Shown: positions 1 through 8,787 of the stretch, one piece after another | Layout: the number at the start of each line of letters is the position of its first letter | How positions within the stretch are numbered: position 1 is the first letter of the stretch | Assembly (NCBI RefSeq): GCF_007830335.1 | Contig: NZ_VLKU01000002.1 | Coordinates: forward strand, 62,001-126,000 | Length of the DNA: 64,000 nucleotides | Direction: 5' to 3' | Origin: Paracoccus sulfuroxidans | GTDB lineage: Bacteria; Pseudomonadota; Alphaproteobacteria; Rhodobacterales; Rhodobacteraceae | Translations under genes and position numbers: made by a program | Notes under the pieces: model-generated | Database searches by the model: none | What the model saw: only the letters and a program-made list of their open reading frames with translations | What the model was told of the DNA's origin: nothing

Positions 1-473
1 TGACCGAATTCGGGCGGCAGGTCATCGACGGCATGATGCAGCGCCGCATGATCATCGACCTTGCCCATGCCGGGCCGCAGACCGTGCGCGACGTGCTGGC
101 GATCGAGGGCGCGCGGCCGATCCTGTCGCACACCGGCATTCAGGGCCAATGCAACACCCATCGCAACCTGCCCGACGATCTGGTCAAGGCCATCGTCGCC
201 AAGGGGGGCGTCGTCGGGATCGGCTACTGGTCGGACGTCGTCTGCGGCGACAGCCCGGCAGCCATCGCCGCCGCGATCAAGGCCGCCATCGCGCTGGTGG
301 GCGAAGATGGCGTGTCGCTGGGCTCGGATTATGACGGCTCGGTCGGCGTGCCGTTTGACGCGGCGCATCTGGTGGTACTGACACAGGCGCTGATCGACGC
401 GGGCCTCAGCGATCAGCAGATCGCCAAGGTCATGGGCGGCAACATGATGCGTTATCTGTCGGAAACCCTCTAG
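1..473 (+). CDS. Membrane dipeptidase (peptidase family M19), C-terminal part
   Basis: The reading frame is already open at the window edge (codons in frame from base 3), so the N-terminus is missing. The remaining ~157 residues match the C-terminal half of M19 zinc dipeptidases: PILSHTG carries a metal or substrate-binding His, and LGSDYDG is the family's late Asp motif in the amidohydrolase-type barrel. The C-terminus KVMGGNMMRYLSETL is also typical, since M19 proteins end in a G-x-N-x-x-R helix. These enzymes hydrolyse dipeptides, some with D-residues. The family is well supported, but the exact substrate cannot be told. A GST gene follows 51 bases downstream on the same strand. Confidence 0.9.
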   Translation, partial: TEFGRQVIDGMMQRRMIIDLAHAGPQTVRDVLAIEGARPILSHTGIQGQCNTHRNLPDDLVKAIVAKGGVVGIGYWSDVVCGDSPAAIAAAIKAAIALVGEDGVSLGSDYDGSVGVPFDAAHLVVLTQALIDAGLSDQQIAKVMGGNMMRYLSETL

Positions 474-524
474 CCCTTGCGGTTGGGCGGCCCTAACCTG
501 CCCCTGAACGGGCAGGAGGGACGC

Positions 525-1184
525 ATGCTGAAGCTCTATGGGGTCACGCGCTCACGCGCATCGCGGATCGTGTGGCTTTGCCACGAACTGGGGCTGCCCT
601 TCGATCAGGTGCCGGTGATCCAGGCCTACCGCCTGCCCGACCCCGAGGCAGCGGACGCCCCGCTCAACACCCGCTCGCCCGAGTTTCTGGCGGTCTCGCC
701 CGCCGGTGCGATCCCGGTCATCGACGATGCCGGGCTGATCCTCAGCGAATCGCTGGCCTGCACGCTGCATCTGGCGCAAAAGCACGGCGGCCCCCTTGCC
801 CCGACCAACGCCGCCGAGCAGGCGCGGATGATGGAATGGTCCTTCTTCGCCAACAGCTGGATCGAGCCCGACGCGCTGACCATCCTGTTCCTGCATCGCA
901 AGGGCCAGCAGCAAAGCGGCGCCGATCAGGCCGCCGTCGCCAATGCCGCCGAGCGTCTGATCCGCCCCCTGCGCGTCCTTGAGGGGCATCTGAGCGAGCG
1001 CCACTATCTGATCGCGGATCGCTTCACCGTGGCCGACCTGAACCTGGCCGAGGTGCTGCGCTACGCGCAGGGCTATGGCGAGCTGATGGAGCAGTTCCCC
1101 TCGGTCATGGCCTGGCTGAACGACTGCCAGCAGCGCCCCGCCTTCCAGCGCATGTGGGCCGAACGGCTGGCCGAGCCGGAATAG
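525..1184 (+). CDS. Glutathione S-transferase family protein
   Basis: A 219-residue soluble protein with the GST layout. The N-terminal thioredoxin-like domain begins MLKLYGVTRSRASRIVW, with Ser/Arg residues where the catalytic residue sits in many bacterial GSTs. It is followed by the cis-proline segment SPAGAIPVIDD and the glutathione-binding LSESLA motif. An all-helical C-terminal domain ends in the N-capping-type segment FTVADLNLAEVLRYA. The start is set by the strong ribosome site GGCAGGAGGG just upstream; the frame opens further upstream without one. The role is probably thiol conjugation or detoxification; the substrate is unknown. Confidence 0.9.
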   Translation: MLKLYGVTRSRASRIVWLCHELGLPFDQVPVIQAYRLPDPEAADAPLNTRSPEFLAVSPAGAIPVIDDAGLILSESLACTLHLAQKHGGPLAPTNAAEQARMMEWSFFANSWIEPDALTILFLHRKGQQQSGADQAAVANAAERLIRPLRVLEGHLSERHYLIADRFTVADLNLAEVLRYAQGYGELMEQFPSVMAWLNDCQQRPAFQRMWAERLAEPE

Positions 1185-1289
1185 CAAGACACAATCCCTT
1201 GCGGAATCGGGTCAAGGCGGCCCCTGCCCCTTGCCCCCAACCCGGCGGGCATGAGATAGTCCCGCGCCAGAAGAACAAGAGCAGGACCG

Positions 1290-3260
1290 ATGGCCGACGA
1301 TCTTTTCCCCGCCTCCAATACGGCATCCGACAGCTATTCCGCCGCGTCCATCGAAGTGCTCGAGGGGCTGGAACCCGTTCGCAAACGCCCCGGCATGTAC
1401 ATCGGCGGCACGGATGAGCGCGCGCTGCACCATCTGGTCGCGGAAATCCTCGACAACTCGATGGACGAGGCCGTCGCCGGTCACGCCAACCGCATCGAGG
1501 TCGAGCTTCTGGCCGATTACAGCGTCGTCGTGCGCGACAACGGTCGCGGCATCCCCATCGACCCGCACCCGAAATTCTCCGGCAAATCCGCGCTGGAGGT
1601 GATCCTTTGCACCCTGCACGCGGGCGGCAAGTTCACCGAGGGCGCCTATCAGACCTCGGGCGGTCTGCATGGCGTGGGGGCCTCGGTCGTGAACGCGCTC
1701 TCCGACCTGATGGTCGTGCAGGTCGCGCGCAACAAGGAATTGTTCGAGCAGCGCTTCTCGCGCGGGATCCCGCAGGGCCCGGTCGAAAAAATCGGCGCGG
1801 CCCCGAACCGGCGCGGCACCACGGTGATTTTCCACGCCGACGAACAGATCTTCCACGCCCATCGCTTCAAGCCCGCGCGGCTGCTGAAGATGGTGAAATC
1901 CAAGGCCTATCTGTTCTCGGGCGTCGAAATCCGCTGGAAATCCGAGATCGACGACGGCGAAACGCCGATGGAAGCCAGCTTCCATTTCCCCGGCGGTCTG
2001 GCCGATTACCTGACCGAGGTTCTGGGCAAATCCTCGACCTATGCCGAGCGGCCCTTCGCGGGCAGCGTTGACTTCAAGGAAAAGTTCAACACGCCCGGCA
2101 AGGTCGATTGGGCGATCAACTGGACCCCGTCGCGCGACGGCTTCATCCAAAGCTATTGTAACACCGTCCCCACCCCCGAGGGCGGTACGCATGAGGCCGG
2201 GTTCTGGTCCGCGATCCTGAAGGGCGTGCGCGGCTATGGCGAGCTGATCAACAACAAGAAAGCCGCGAATATCACGCGCGAGGACCTGCTGACGGGCGGC
2301 TGCGCGCTGGTCAGCTGCTTCATCCGCGAGCCGGAATTCGTGGGCCAAACGAAGGACCGCCTTGCGACCGTCGAGGCGACGCGCCTTGTCGAAGGTGCGG
2401 TCCGCGACCACTTCGACAACTGGCTGGCGGCGGATACGAAATCGGCGGGCGCGATCCTCGACTTCCTGATCCTGCGCGCCGAGGAACGCCTGCGCCGCAA
2501 GCAGGAAAAGGAAACCGCCCGCAAGACCGCAACCAAGAAGCTGCGCCTGCCCGGCAAGCTGGTCGATTGCTCGGCCACCAACCGCGAAGGCACGGAGCTG
2601 TTCATCGTCGAGGGTGACTCGGCCGGTGGCAGCGCCAAGATGGCACGCGAACGTCAGACGCAGGCCCTACTGCCCCTTCGCGGCAAGATCCTGAACGTGC
2701 TGGGCGCGGCCTCCTCGAAGCTGGGTCAGAACCAGGAAATCAACGACCTCTGTCAGGCGCTTGGCGTGGGCATGGGCTCTCGTTTCAATGTCGACGATCT
2801 GCGCTATGACAAGGTCATCATCATGACCGACGCCGACGTCGATGGCGCGCATATCGCCTCGCTGCTGATGACCTTCTTCTTCACGCAGATGCGCCCGATG
2901 ATCGACAAGGGGCACCTTTATCTCGCCTGCCCGCCCCTTTACCGCCTGACGCAGGGCGCGCATCGCATCTATGTGGCCGATGACGCGGAAAAGGAAATGT
3001 GGCTGGCGAAGGGCATCGGCGGCAAGGGCAAGATCGACGTCCAGCGCTTCAAGGGTCTGGGCGAGATGGACGCCAAGGACCTGAAAGACACGACGATGAA
3101 CCCCAAGACGCGCAAGCTGATCCGGGTCTCGATCGATGAGGATGAGGGCGGCGAAACCGGCGATCTGGTCGAGCGGCTGATGGGCAAGAAGCCCGAGCTG
3201 CGCTTCCAGTATATTCAGGAAAACGCGCAATTTGCCGATGCGGAAGGGCTGGATGTCTGA
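1290..3260 (+). CDS. parE: DNA topoisomerase IV subunit B
   Basis: A 656-residue type IIA topoisomerase ATPase subunit that, with ParC, decatenates daughter chromosomes. It has the GHKL ATPase motifs (ILDNSMDEA, RDNGRGIPIDPH, LHGVGASVVNALS), a transducer domain, and the TOPRIM domain with EGDSAGGSAK and the metal-binding DADVDGAHI. The length and lack of the ~160-residue insertion of Gram-negative GyrB favour ParE over GyrB, as does QALLPLRGKILNVLGAAS. AGGA lies just before the ATG. The last codons overlap the next gene, so the two are probably co-translated. Confidence 0.93.
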   Translation: MADDLFPASNTASDSYSAASIEVLEGLEPVRKRPGMYIGGTDERALHHLVAEILDNSMDEAVAGHANRIEVELLADYSVVVRDNGRGIPIDPHPKFSGKSALEVILCTLHAGGKFTEGAYQTSGGLHGVGASVVNALSDLMVVQVARNKELFEQRFSRGIPQGPVEKIGAAPNRRGTTVIFHADEQIFHAHRFKPARLLKMVKSKAYLFSGVEIRWKSEIDDGETPMEASFHFPGGLADYLTEVLGKSSTYAERPFAGSVDFKEKFNTPGKVDWAINWTPSRDGFIQSYCNTVPTPEGGTHEAGFWSAILKGVRGYGELINNKKAANITREDLLTGGCALVSCFIREPEFVGQTKDRLATVEATRLVEGAVRDHFDNWLAADTKSAGAILDFLILRAEERLRRKQEKETARKTATKKLRLPGKLVDCSATNREGTELFIVEGDSAGGSAKMARERQTQALLPLRGKILNVLGAASSKLGQNQEINDLCQALGVGMGSRFNVDDLRYDKVIIMTDADVDGAHIASLLMTFFFTQMRPMIDKGHLYLACPPLYRLTQGAHRIYVADDAEKEMWLAKGIGGKGKIDVQRFKGLGEMDAKDLKDTTMNPKTRKLIRVSIDEDEGGETGDLVERLMGKKPELRFQYIQENAQFADAEGLDV

Positions 3261-3957
3261 TCGCGAGGCCCGCGGACCCCGATCCTCGCTGCGCCTGACC
3301 GAAGACCATGTCCGCCGCGCCACCCGCATGGTCGAGGGGCCGCGTCACAAGGACGGCTGGCACCTGCTGGAGGATGAAGACCTTGACCTGTTGGCCGAGA
3401 AGCTGACGCAGGACCGGCCGCGCCCGATCCCGATCTTCGCCTATGGCTCGCTGATCTGGAACCCGGGGTTTTCGGTCACCGCGCGCACCCGCGCCCGCGC
3501 CATCGGCTGGCATCGGCAGTTCAGCATCGACATGGACCATTTCCGCGGCTCGCCCGAGCAGCCGGGCCTGATGCTGGCGCTGGCCTCGGGCGGCAGTTGC
3601 GAAGGGCTGATCCTTGAGATCACGCCGGGGACCGAGACCGAGTCCCTGCGCGCCATCTTGCGGCGTGAACTGGTCGCGCATGAACTGGCCGCCAATGCCC
3701 GCTGGATCACCGTCGAGACCGCCGAGGGCCCAAGCGAGGCCCTGACCTTCTACGCCGACCCGGTCGATCTGGTGCTGGCGCATCTCTCGACGCAGGAGCA
3801 GGCGCTGCGTCTGGCACGCGCGAACGGCGTCGCAGGCTCTTGCGCCGAATATCTGCTGCGCACCGCCCAAGGGCTTGAGGCCGAGGGCATTCACGACGCC
3901 TATATCTGGGAATTGCAGGACCTCGTCGCCGAGGAAATCAACCGCTTGCCGGAGTAG
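3253..3957 (+). CDS. ChaC-type gamma-glutamylcyclotransferase
   Basis: A 234-residue protein starting within the last codons of parE (ATG at 3253, parE stop at 3258-3260). The hallmark is [12 protein letters not shown], the loop that binds the gamma-glutamyl substrate in the ChaC/GGCT fold. The family cleaves gamma-glutamyl compounds such as glutathione into 5-oxoproline. A charged ~60-residue N-terminal extension precedes the domain. No signal peptide is seen, so it is cytosolic. The overlap with parE suggests translational coupling, though a functional link to DNA topology is not evident. Confidence 0.88.
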   Translation: MSDREARGPRSSLRLTEDHVRRATRMVEGPRHKDGWHLLEDEDLDLLAEKLTQDRPRPIPIFAYGSLIWNPGFSVTARTRARAIGWHRQFSIDMDHFRGSPEQPGLMLALASGGSCEGLILEITPGTETESLRAILRRELVAHELAANARWITVETAEGPSEALTFYADPVDLVLAHLSTQEQALRLARANGVAGSCAEYLLRTAQGLEAEGIHDAYIWELQDLVAEEINRLPE

Positions 3958-3961
3958 CCCC

Positions 3962-4294
3962 ATGTCCGCCGCCACCTCGATCCTGATCTATGTACTGGCC
4001 GCTTTGGCCGAGATCGCCGGTTGCTTCGCCTTCTGGGCCTGGGTGCGACTGGATCGCTCGGCCTGGTGGCTTTTGCCGGGAATGGTCGCGCTGGCGCTGT
4101 TTGCCTGGCTGCTGACGAAGGTGGATGCCGAATTCGCAGGCCGAGCTTATGCGGCTTACGGCGGGATTTATATCATTTTCTCGATTGGCTGGCTGATGTG
4201 GGCGGAAGGGCAAAGCCCGTCCCGTTGGGATTTGGTGGGGGCGGGACTGTGTTTGGCGGGGGCGGTGGTGATTTTGATAGGTGGCAATAGATAG
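3962..4294 (+). CDS. YnfA family (UPF0060) four-helix membrane protein
   Basis: A 110-residue hydrophobic protein with four predicted membrane helices. Family features include [16 protein letters not shown] in the first helix, [17 protein letters not shown] in the third, and [19 protein letters not shown] at the end. YnfA proteins resemble small multidrug transporters, and some have been linked to efflux. The substrate here is unknown. It starts four bases after the cyclotransferase stop, so it is in the same operon as parE. An AT-rich orphan gene follows. Confidence 0.88.
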   Translation: MSAATSILIYVLAALAEIAGCFAFWAWVRLDRSAWWLLPGMVALALFAWLLTKVDAEFAGRAYAAYGGIYIIFSIGWLMWAEGQSPSRWDLVGAGLCLAGAVVILIGGNR

Positions 4295-4336
4295 CTATCA
4301 TGAACCATCCTTGCAGCGCACACATCGGATAAAACT

Positions 4337-5152
4337 ATGTCCAAGAAAAAATCTTTCGGGCAGTGCTTATTAACCGGCGAAACCAATAAATTAGTTGACT
4401 GCCATATAATACCAAAGGCGCTCACATTCATTAATCGAAGCGGCGAAAAGATTTACCAAACTACCACCGGTCGAGGTTTCTCGAAAAAATGGAATAGCTG
4501 GTACGATCGCTCCATCGTCACAAGGAAGGGAGAAGACATTCTCGCTTCCATCGACGGTTCTGCGATAAACATTCTTCGAAGAGAACGCCTTGTTAGATCC
4601 GGTTGGAAGAACGACCCTCCTAGATTTTTACCCTATGGCAATGCAAAATTCGGCTCCAGAGTTCGGTTCTTCAATATTCCCGACGTTGCAGATTTACACA
4701 GATTCCTAGTAAGTGTCGCATGGAGAGCGGCTGTCTCCAATCTGCCAGACATGAGCGAAGTTCAGCTTTCTGACGATGTTGTCGAGAAACTGAAAGACTG
4801 CACTCTCAACCACTCAAGAAGCAGCTACGCCCAGTTCCCAACTATACTCATTCAATTCTATGGCGACATGCATGATCACAATTTTACGCCACTAGTTTTG
4901 ACCAGGGAAGTTGAACTAAACCCAGATCACGTTTCCCCACCGTACGTACGATTATACTTCGATGGGCTTGTTGCGCAGATGTATCTCGACTCGATCCCAC
5001 CCGAAAGAATGGGGGAAGTGACCATAAAAGAAACCGGGAATTTTGCTGCAATATGCAAACCATATTCTGGCTCATTTCAAGAGTATAATTTTTACGAATC
5101 CATAAAATTAAGCTTTAAAAATAGTGGCATTCCACCAGAGCGATACGTCTAA
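4337..5152 (+). CDS. AT-rich orphan protein with an HNH-like N-terminus
   Basis: A 271-residue protein I cannot assign to a named family. The N-terminus has Cys10, Cys22 and His23 in LLTGETNKLVDCHIIPKAL, like the opening of HNH-type proteins (C-x-L-x-G ... HIIP). A complete CxxC pair set is not visible, so any nuclease activity is speculative. The rest is polar with no membrane segment. Codon use is much more AT-rich (AAA, ATA, TTA, AAT common) than both neighbours, pointing to recent acquisition. Its stop overlaps the stop of the convergent PAP2 gene by four bases. There is no partner gene on the same strand downstream. Confidence 0.7.
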   Translation: MSKKKSFGQCLLTGETNKLVDCHIIPKALTFINRSGEKIYQTTTGRGFSKKWNSWYDRSIVTRKGEDILASIDGSAINILRRERLVRSGWKNDPPRFLPYGNAKFGSRVRFFNIPDVADLHRFLVSVAWRAAVSNLPDMSEVQLSDDVVEKLKDCTLNHSRSSYAQFPTILIQFYGDMHDHNFTPLVLTREVELNPDHVSPPYVRLYFDGLVAQMYLDSIPPERMGEVTIKETGNFAAICKPYSGSFQEYNFYESIKLSFKNSGIPPERYV

Positions 5153-5646
5153 AACCGCATCCCCACCGAAAACTCCGCCCCATCGGTGCCGATCCCGAAA
5201 CTCGCGGCACCGAAGGAAAAGCCGATCAGCGCGCCGGTCCAGACCTGCTGGGAGGTGTGTTCACCTGCATGAATGCGGCTCCAGCCGGTCAGGCCGGCGG
5301 CGCTATAGGCGGCAAGCCCCGCCTCGGGTTGGTCCTTGAAACACTTCCCCGCCAGATCCGAAGCACCGAAGAAGGCCGCCGCCGTGTGCCCCGAGGGGAA
5401 GCCCTTCCCCTCACCCGAGGGGCGGCGCGAGATCGGCTGACCGTCGAAGAACTCTTTCATGCCCCAGACCAGCGCCGCCTGCAGGACGCCGCGCACGGCG
5501 AAATCCTCGAGCCGGTCCTGCTTGTTGGCGCAGACGGCGGCCGCCAGCGGCAGGCCGTATTTCATCGCCGTGCCGAACTCTTCGAACGGATCGGCGGCGG
5601 CGGGCAGCGCGGCACCAAGCGCGCAGCAGATGGCAATGGCTCTCAT
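5149..5646 (-). CDS. PAP2-family phosphatase, exported
   Basis: A 165-residue protein starting at the ATG at 5646, preceded by GGGGAGAGAGGG. A longer in-frame start at 5673 would overlap lolD and lacks such a site. A short signal peptide (MRAIAICCALGAALPAAADP) predicts export. PAP2 motifs are present: FPSGHTAAAF (catalytic His in the PSGH motif) and a later SRIHAGEHTSQQVWTGALIG (SR-x5-H with a distal acidic residue). The first K-x6-RP motif is less clear, though ISRRPSGEGKGFPSG fits. It is likely a lipid or isoprenoid pyrophosphate phosphatase, 19 bases downstream of lolD. Confidence 0.83.
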   Translation of the reverse strand: MRAIAICCALGAALPAAADPFEEFGTAMKYGLPLAAAVCANKQDRLEDFAVRGVLQAALVWGMKEFFDGQPISRRPSGEGKGFPSGHTAAAFFGASDLAGKCFKDQPEAGLAAYSAAGLTGWSRIHAGEHTSQQVWTGALIGFSFGAASFGIGTDGAEFSVGMRF

Positions 5647-5665
5647 CCCTCTCTCCCCTCGCGTT

Positions 5666-6334
5666 TCAGCCATGCTCTCCCAACCGGATCACCCTGTCCA
5701 TCCGCGAGGCCAAATCGAGGTTATGCGTGGCGATCAGCGCCGACAGTCCGGTCTCGCGCACCAGCGTCATCAGCACGTCAAAGACCTTGTCCGAGGTCTC
5801 GGGGTCGAGGTTGCCGGTCGGCTCATCGGCCAGCAGCAGGGCGGGCTGGTTCGCGAGTGCGCGGCAGAAGGCGACGCGCTGCTGCTCTCCGCCCGAGAGT
5901 TCGGCGGGGCGGTGACTGTCGCGGTGCGACAGCCCCACGCGGCCCAGCAGGTCCTGCGCGCGCGCCTGCGCCGCCGATTGCGACACGCCATTTGCCAGCT
6001 GCGGCAGGATGATGTTTTCGGCAGCGGTGAATTCGGGCAGCAGATGGTGGAACTGATAGACAAAGCCCAGCTCCTGCCGCCGCGCCTCGGTCCGGGGGCC
6101 GTCGCCAAGGCCAGTCATGTCGCGCCCGTTCAGGATCACGCGGCCCTCGTCGGGGGTGTCCAGCAGCCCCGCGATATGCAGAAGCGTCGACTTGCCCGCG
6201 CCCGAGGGGGCGACCAGCGCCACCACCTCGGCCTTGCCGACGCCGAGGCTCAGGCCCTTCAGGACCGGAACCGGAGCCGCGCTGTCCTTGCCATAGGTCT
6301 TGGAAATCGCGTCGAGATGCAGGACCTCATTCAT
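5666..6334 (-). CDS. lolD: Lipoprotein-releasing ABC transporter ATPase
   Basis: A 222-residue ABC ATPase that powers release of lipoproteins from the inner membrane to LolA. Walker A is at about residues 42-50 (APSGAGKST, with Ala where Gly is usual). The signature is LSGGEQQRVAFCRAL and Walker B is ALLLADEPTGNLD, the MacB/LolD-type sequence. The start codon overlaps the 3' end of the lolC/E gene by eight bases, so permease and ATPase are coupled. Only one permease gene is seen, as in alphaproteobacteria with a LolF-like homodimeric system. Confidence 0.92.
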   Translation of the reverse strand: MNEVLHLDAISKTYGKDSAAPVPVLKGLSLGVGKAEVVALVAPSGAGKSTLLHIAGLLDTPDEGRVILNGRDMTGLGDGPRTEARRQELGFVYQFHHLLPEFTAAENIILPQLANGVSQSAAQARAQDLLGRVGLSHRDSHRPAELSGGEQQRVAFCRALANQPALLLADEPTGNLDPETSDKVFDVLMTLVRETGLSALIATHNLDLASRMDRVIRLGEHG

Positions 6335-7628
6335 AGCGCAGCGCCTCTACCGGGTTCATGCGGGCCGCGCGGCGGGCCGGGAAAATGGTGACGATGAAGG
6401 ACAGAAACAGCGAGAGGCCAATCGCCTTGGCCAGATCGACCGCGCGCAGTTTCGCCGGAAGCTCATAGATGCCGCGCACCGCCGGATCCCAGGCATTGCC
6501 GCCCGAGAGCATGTTCACCGCCGACATCACATGGTCGACATTCAGCGCGAACACGACGCCCAGAATGACCCCGGCAATCGTGCCGATGATGCCGGTGAAG
6601 GCGCCACACAGAAAAAAGACCCGCAGGATCGAGCCCTGAGTCAGCCCCATCGTGCGCAGGATGCCGATGTCGCGCCCCTTGTTCTTGACCAGCATGATCA
6701 GCCCCGAGGTGATGTTCATCGAGGCGATCAGCACCAGAATGGACAGGATGATGAACATGACGTCATCCTCCATATCCAGCGCATTCAGGAAGGAACTGGA
6801 AGCATCGCGCCAAGTCCAGACCTGCGCCCGATCGCCTGCAGCCTGCAGCAGATCCAGCGTCCAGTCGTCGACCTTCTCGGGGTCCTTGACGAAGACCTGC
6901 ACCTCATCAGCGACGCCTTCGCGGTTGAAATAGGACTGCGCCTCGGCCAGCGGCATATAGACGCGCGTGCGGTCGATGTCATAGCGCCCGGCGGTGAAGA
7001 TATAGACCACCTCATAGACCGAAACGCGAGGCGTCGTCCCCGCAGGCGTCTTGGCCCCCTCGGGCGCGATCAGCCGCAGCTTGTCGCCAATGCCCACGCC
7101 CAGTTCCCGCGCGATGCCCGAGCCGATGGCGATGCCATGGTCGAAATTCGAAAGATCCCCGGCCGAGGTTTCGGGATCGGTGATCCGGGGCATGGCCGCC
7201 AGCGCATCGGCGGTCACGCCATAGACCTCGGCCACGTTCGAGCGGTCGCCCATGGCCGCCATGACCTGCCCGCGCACCACGGGGAAGGCATGCGTCACGC
7301 CCGGGATCGCGGCGATGCGCGCGGCGACGTCCTCATAATTCTCGACACGGCCGGGGACGGTGTAGGTTTCCTCAGTCAGGTCGTTATAGACGTGCGTCGG
7401 CGCATAATAGACGGTGCTATGGGCGTTCGCGCCCAGGATGGTGTCGACAAATTCGGCCCGGAAGCCTGCTCGCACGGCCAGCGTCGCGATCAGCGCCATG
7501 ACGCCCAGCGTGATGCCGATCAGGCTGATCCAAGTCATCGTGCTGACCCCGCCCTCGGCCTTGCGGGCGCGCAGATAGCGCCAGGCGATCATGAATTCGA
7601 AGTGGGAGAAGGGGCGTGTCGCAGCCAT
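6327..7628 (-). CDS. lolC: Lipoprotein-releasing ABC transporter permease (LolC/LolE family)
   Basis: A 433-residue permease with the LolC/E/FtsX layout: an N-terminal membrane helix after FEFMIAWRYLRARK, a ~220-residue periplasmic MacB-like domain, then three C-terminal helices, ending ARMNPVEALRYE, the standard tail of this family. The first helix carries WISLIGITLGVMALIATLAV. The start at 7628 (MAATRPFSHF) has AGGAAAGG upstream. A single permease serves with LolD, so it may form a homodimer; whether to call it LolC, LolE or LolF cannot be settled from the sequence. Confidence 0.9.
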   Translation of the reverse strand: MAATRPFSHFEFMIAWRYLRARKAEGGVSTMTWISLIGITLGVMALIATLAVRAGFRAEFVDTILGANAHSTVYYAPTHVYNDLTEETYTVPGRVENYEDVAARIAAIPGVTHAFPVVRGQVMAAMGDRSNVAEVYGVTADALAAMPRITDPETSAGDLSNFDHGIAIGSGIARELGVGIGDKLRLIAPEGAKTPAGTTPRVSVYEVVYIFTAGRYDIDRTRVYMPLAEAQSYFNREGVADEVQVFVKDPEKVDDWTLDLLQAAGDRAQVWTWRDASSSFLNALDMEDDVMFIILSILVLIASMNITSGLIMLVKNKGRDIGILRTMGLTQGSILRVFFLCGAFTGIIGTIAGVILGVVFALNVDHVMSAVNMLSGGNAWDPAVRGIYELPAKLRAVDLAKAIGLSLFLSFIVTIFPARRAARMNPVEALRYE

Positions 7629-7710
7629 GGCAAGCCTTTCCTGAACCGCAGTCTGCTTGGCGTGACGCGCCCAAAAACGCAAGAGAACAACGACGTGATG
7701 ACTTGTTGGA

Positions 7711-8307
7711 TCAGTGGGGCAGCGCTTTCACTTCCGTGAGTTTGCACAGGATCGAGTCACAAAGTGCTGTCGCCTCATCGCGCTCTGCATCATCTCGATG
7801 TCGAAGGGACCAGGGATCCGCCAATACGGCTTGAATGATTTCGACGACGCTCGTCATCCTACCGGGCAGGCCGTCTAGCTCAACGTACCACCACGTTGAC
7901 GTAAAATGGACAAACTGATTTCGGAGACCAACTACTATATCGAATGCTTCGCGCTGTTCGGGGCTAACCGCAATTACCCCGCCAGCGCGCTCACGTCTAT
8001 TGCGCTTTCCGCTAGCAAGATCGAGAAGCACGTGAATTGGCTCCACACCAAAGCGTTTGGGCATCTTGGTTGAAACTGGGTTCGCATGAGCCTCTAGCTT
8101 TTGTTCAGCGATATCCTCCCTCAGGGCTCCAATCCCGGCCGTCCCGGACAGCAAACAGATCAGCGCGCTATTCACCGCACATGAAAGCGCTAGCAGGGCC
8201 CACTTCCAGCAATGGGGATCCAATTCGGCGCGCGGAATCTGAAAGGCGAGTTCCCGCAGCGAGACGAGAACATCCATGCTTTCGTCCGTCTCAAGCCATA
8301 CTGCCAT
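7711..8307 (-). CDS. Orphan protein with HEPN-like R-x4-H motif
   Basis: A 198-residue protein, unassigned. It has a hydrophobic helix at about residues 34-55 and a conserved-looking GLRNQFVHF segment in which Arg129 and His134 form R-N-x3-H. This is the signature of HEPN domains (ribonucleases and their relatives). A Trp pair (TSTWWYVEL) follows directly. Base composition is less GC-rich than in lolC and the Lrp genes, suggesting later acquisition. It lies alone between lolC and the Lrp pair, with no nucleotidyltransferase partner of the kind that often accompanies HEPN toxins. Catalytic activity is inference only. Confidence 0.65.
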   Translation of the reverse strand: MAVWLETDESMDVLVSLRELAFQIPRAELDPHCWKWALLALSCAVNSALICLLSGTAGIGALREDIAEQKLEAHANPVSTKMPKRFGVEPIHVLLDLASGKRNRRERAGGVIAVSPEQREAFDIVVGLRNQFVHFTSTWWYVELDGLPGRMTSVVEIIQAVLADPWSLRHRDDAERDEATALCDSILCKLTEVKALPH

Positions 8308-8319
8308 TCAGCGCTCCCC

Positions 8320-8787
8320 TTACAGCGGCCCCGGCCTGCGTTCTTCGGACAGCATCACGTTCGCCTCGACCTGCCCGACGCCCGGCAGGGTCATGATGCG
8401 GCGGCGCAGGATGCGTTCGAAATCGGCAATGTCGCGGGCGTTGATGCGCAGGCGATAGTCGAACTGGCCAAGGACGTGCTGGACGGTCTGGACCTCGGGA
8501 ATGGCGGTCACGGCGCGCTCGAATTCCTCAAGGCTGGTGCGGCCCTTGGCGGCCAGACGGATGCCCAGGAAAACGGTCACGCCAAAGCCAAGGGCGGTCT
8601 GGTCGACGCTGATGCGCCGTCCGGCGATCACGCCCGCATCGCTCAGCCGCTTAATGCGCCGCCAGATCGCGGGTTGGGTCATCTGAAGTTCGCGCCCGAT
8701 ATCGGCGGCGCTGCGGGTGGCGTCCGAGGCCAGCAGCTTCAGGATGGCCAGATCGGTCGCATCGGGGGTGGCGGTCCGGTCACTCAT
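8320..8787 (-). CDS. Lrp/AsnC family transcriptional regulator (second of a tandem pair)
   Basis: A 155-residue regulator with an N-terminal winged helix-turn-helix (LAILKLLASDATRSAADIG, then TQPAIWRRIKRLSDAGVI) and a C-terminal RAM/AsnC effector domain. Such proteins bind amino acids and form octamers on DNA. The start at 8787 overlaps the upstream paralogue's stop by four bases (ATGA), so the two are translationally coupled and may assemble together. The pair is transcribed away from ilvC, making branched-chain amino acids plausible effectors. Confidence 0.9.
   Translation of the reverse strand: MSDRTATPDATDLAILKLLASDATRSAADIGRELQMTQPAIWRRIKRLSDAGVIAGRRISVDQTALGFGVTVFLGIRLAAKGRTSLEEFERAVTAIPEVQTVQHVLGQFDYRLRINARDIADFERILRRRIMTLPGVGQVEANVMLSEERRPGPL

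Noticed and set aside
6300-7739. A 479-codon plus-strand frame opposite lolC
   Set aside because: Shadow of lolC with repetitive His/Arg/Asp composition.
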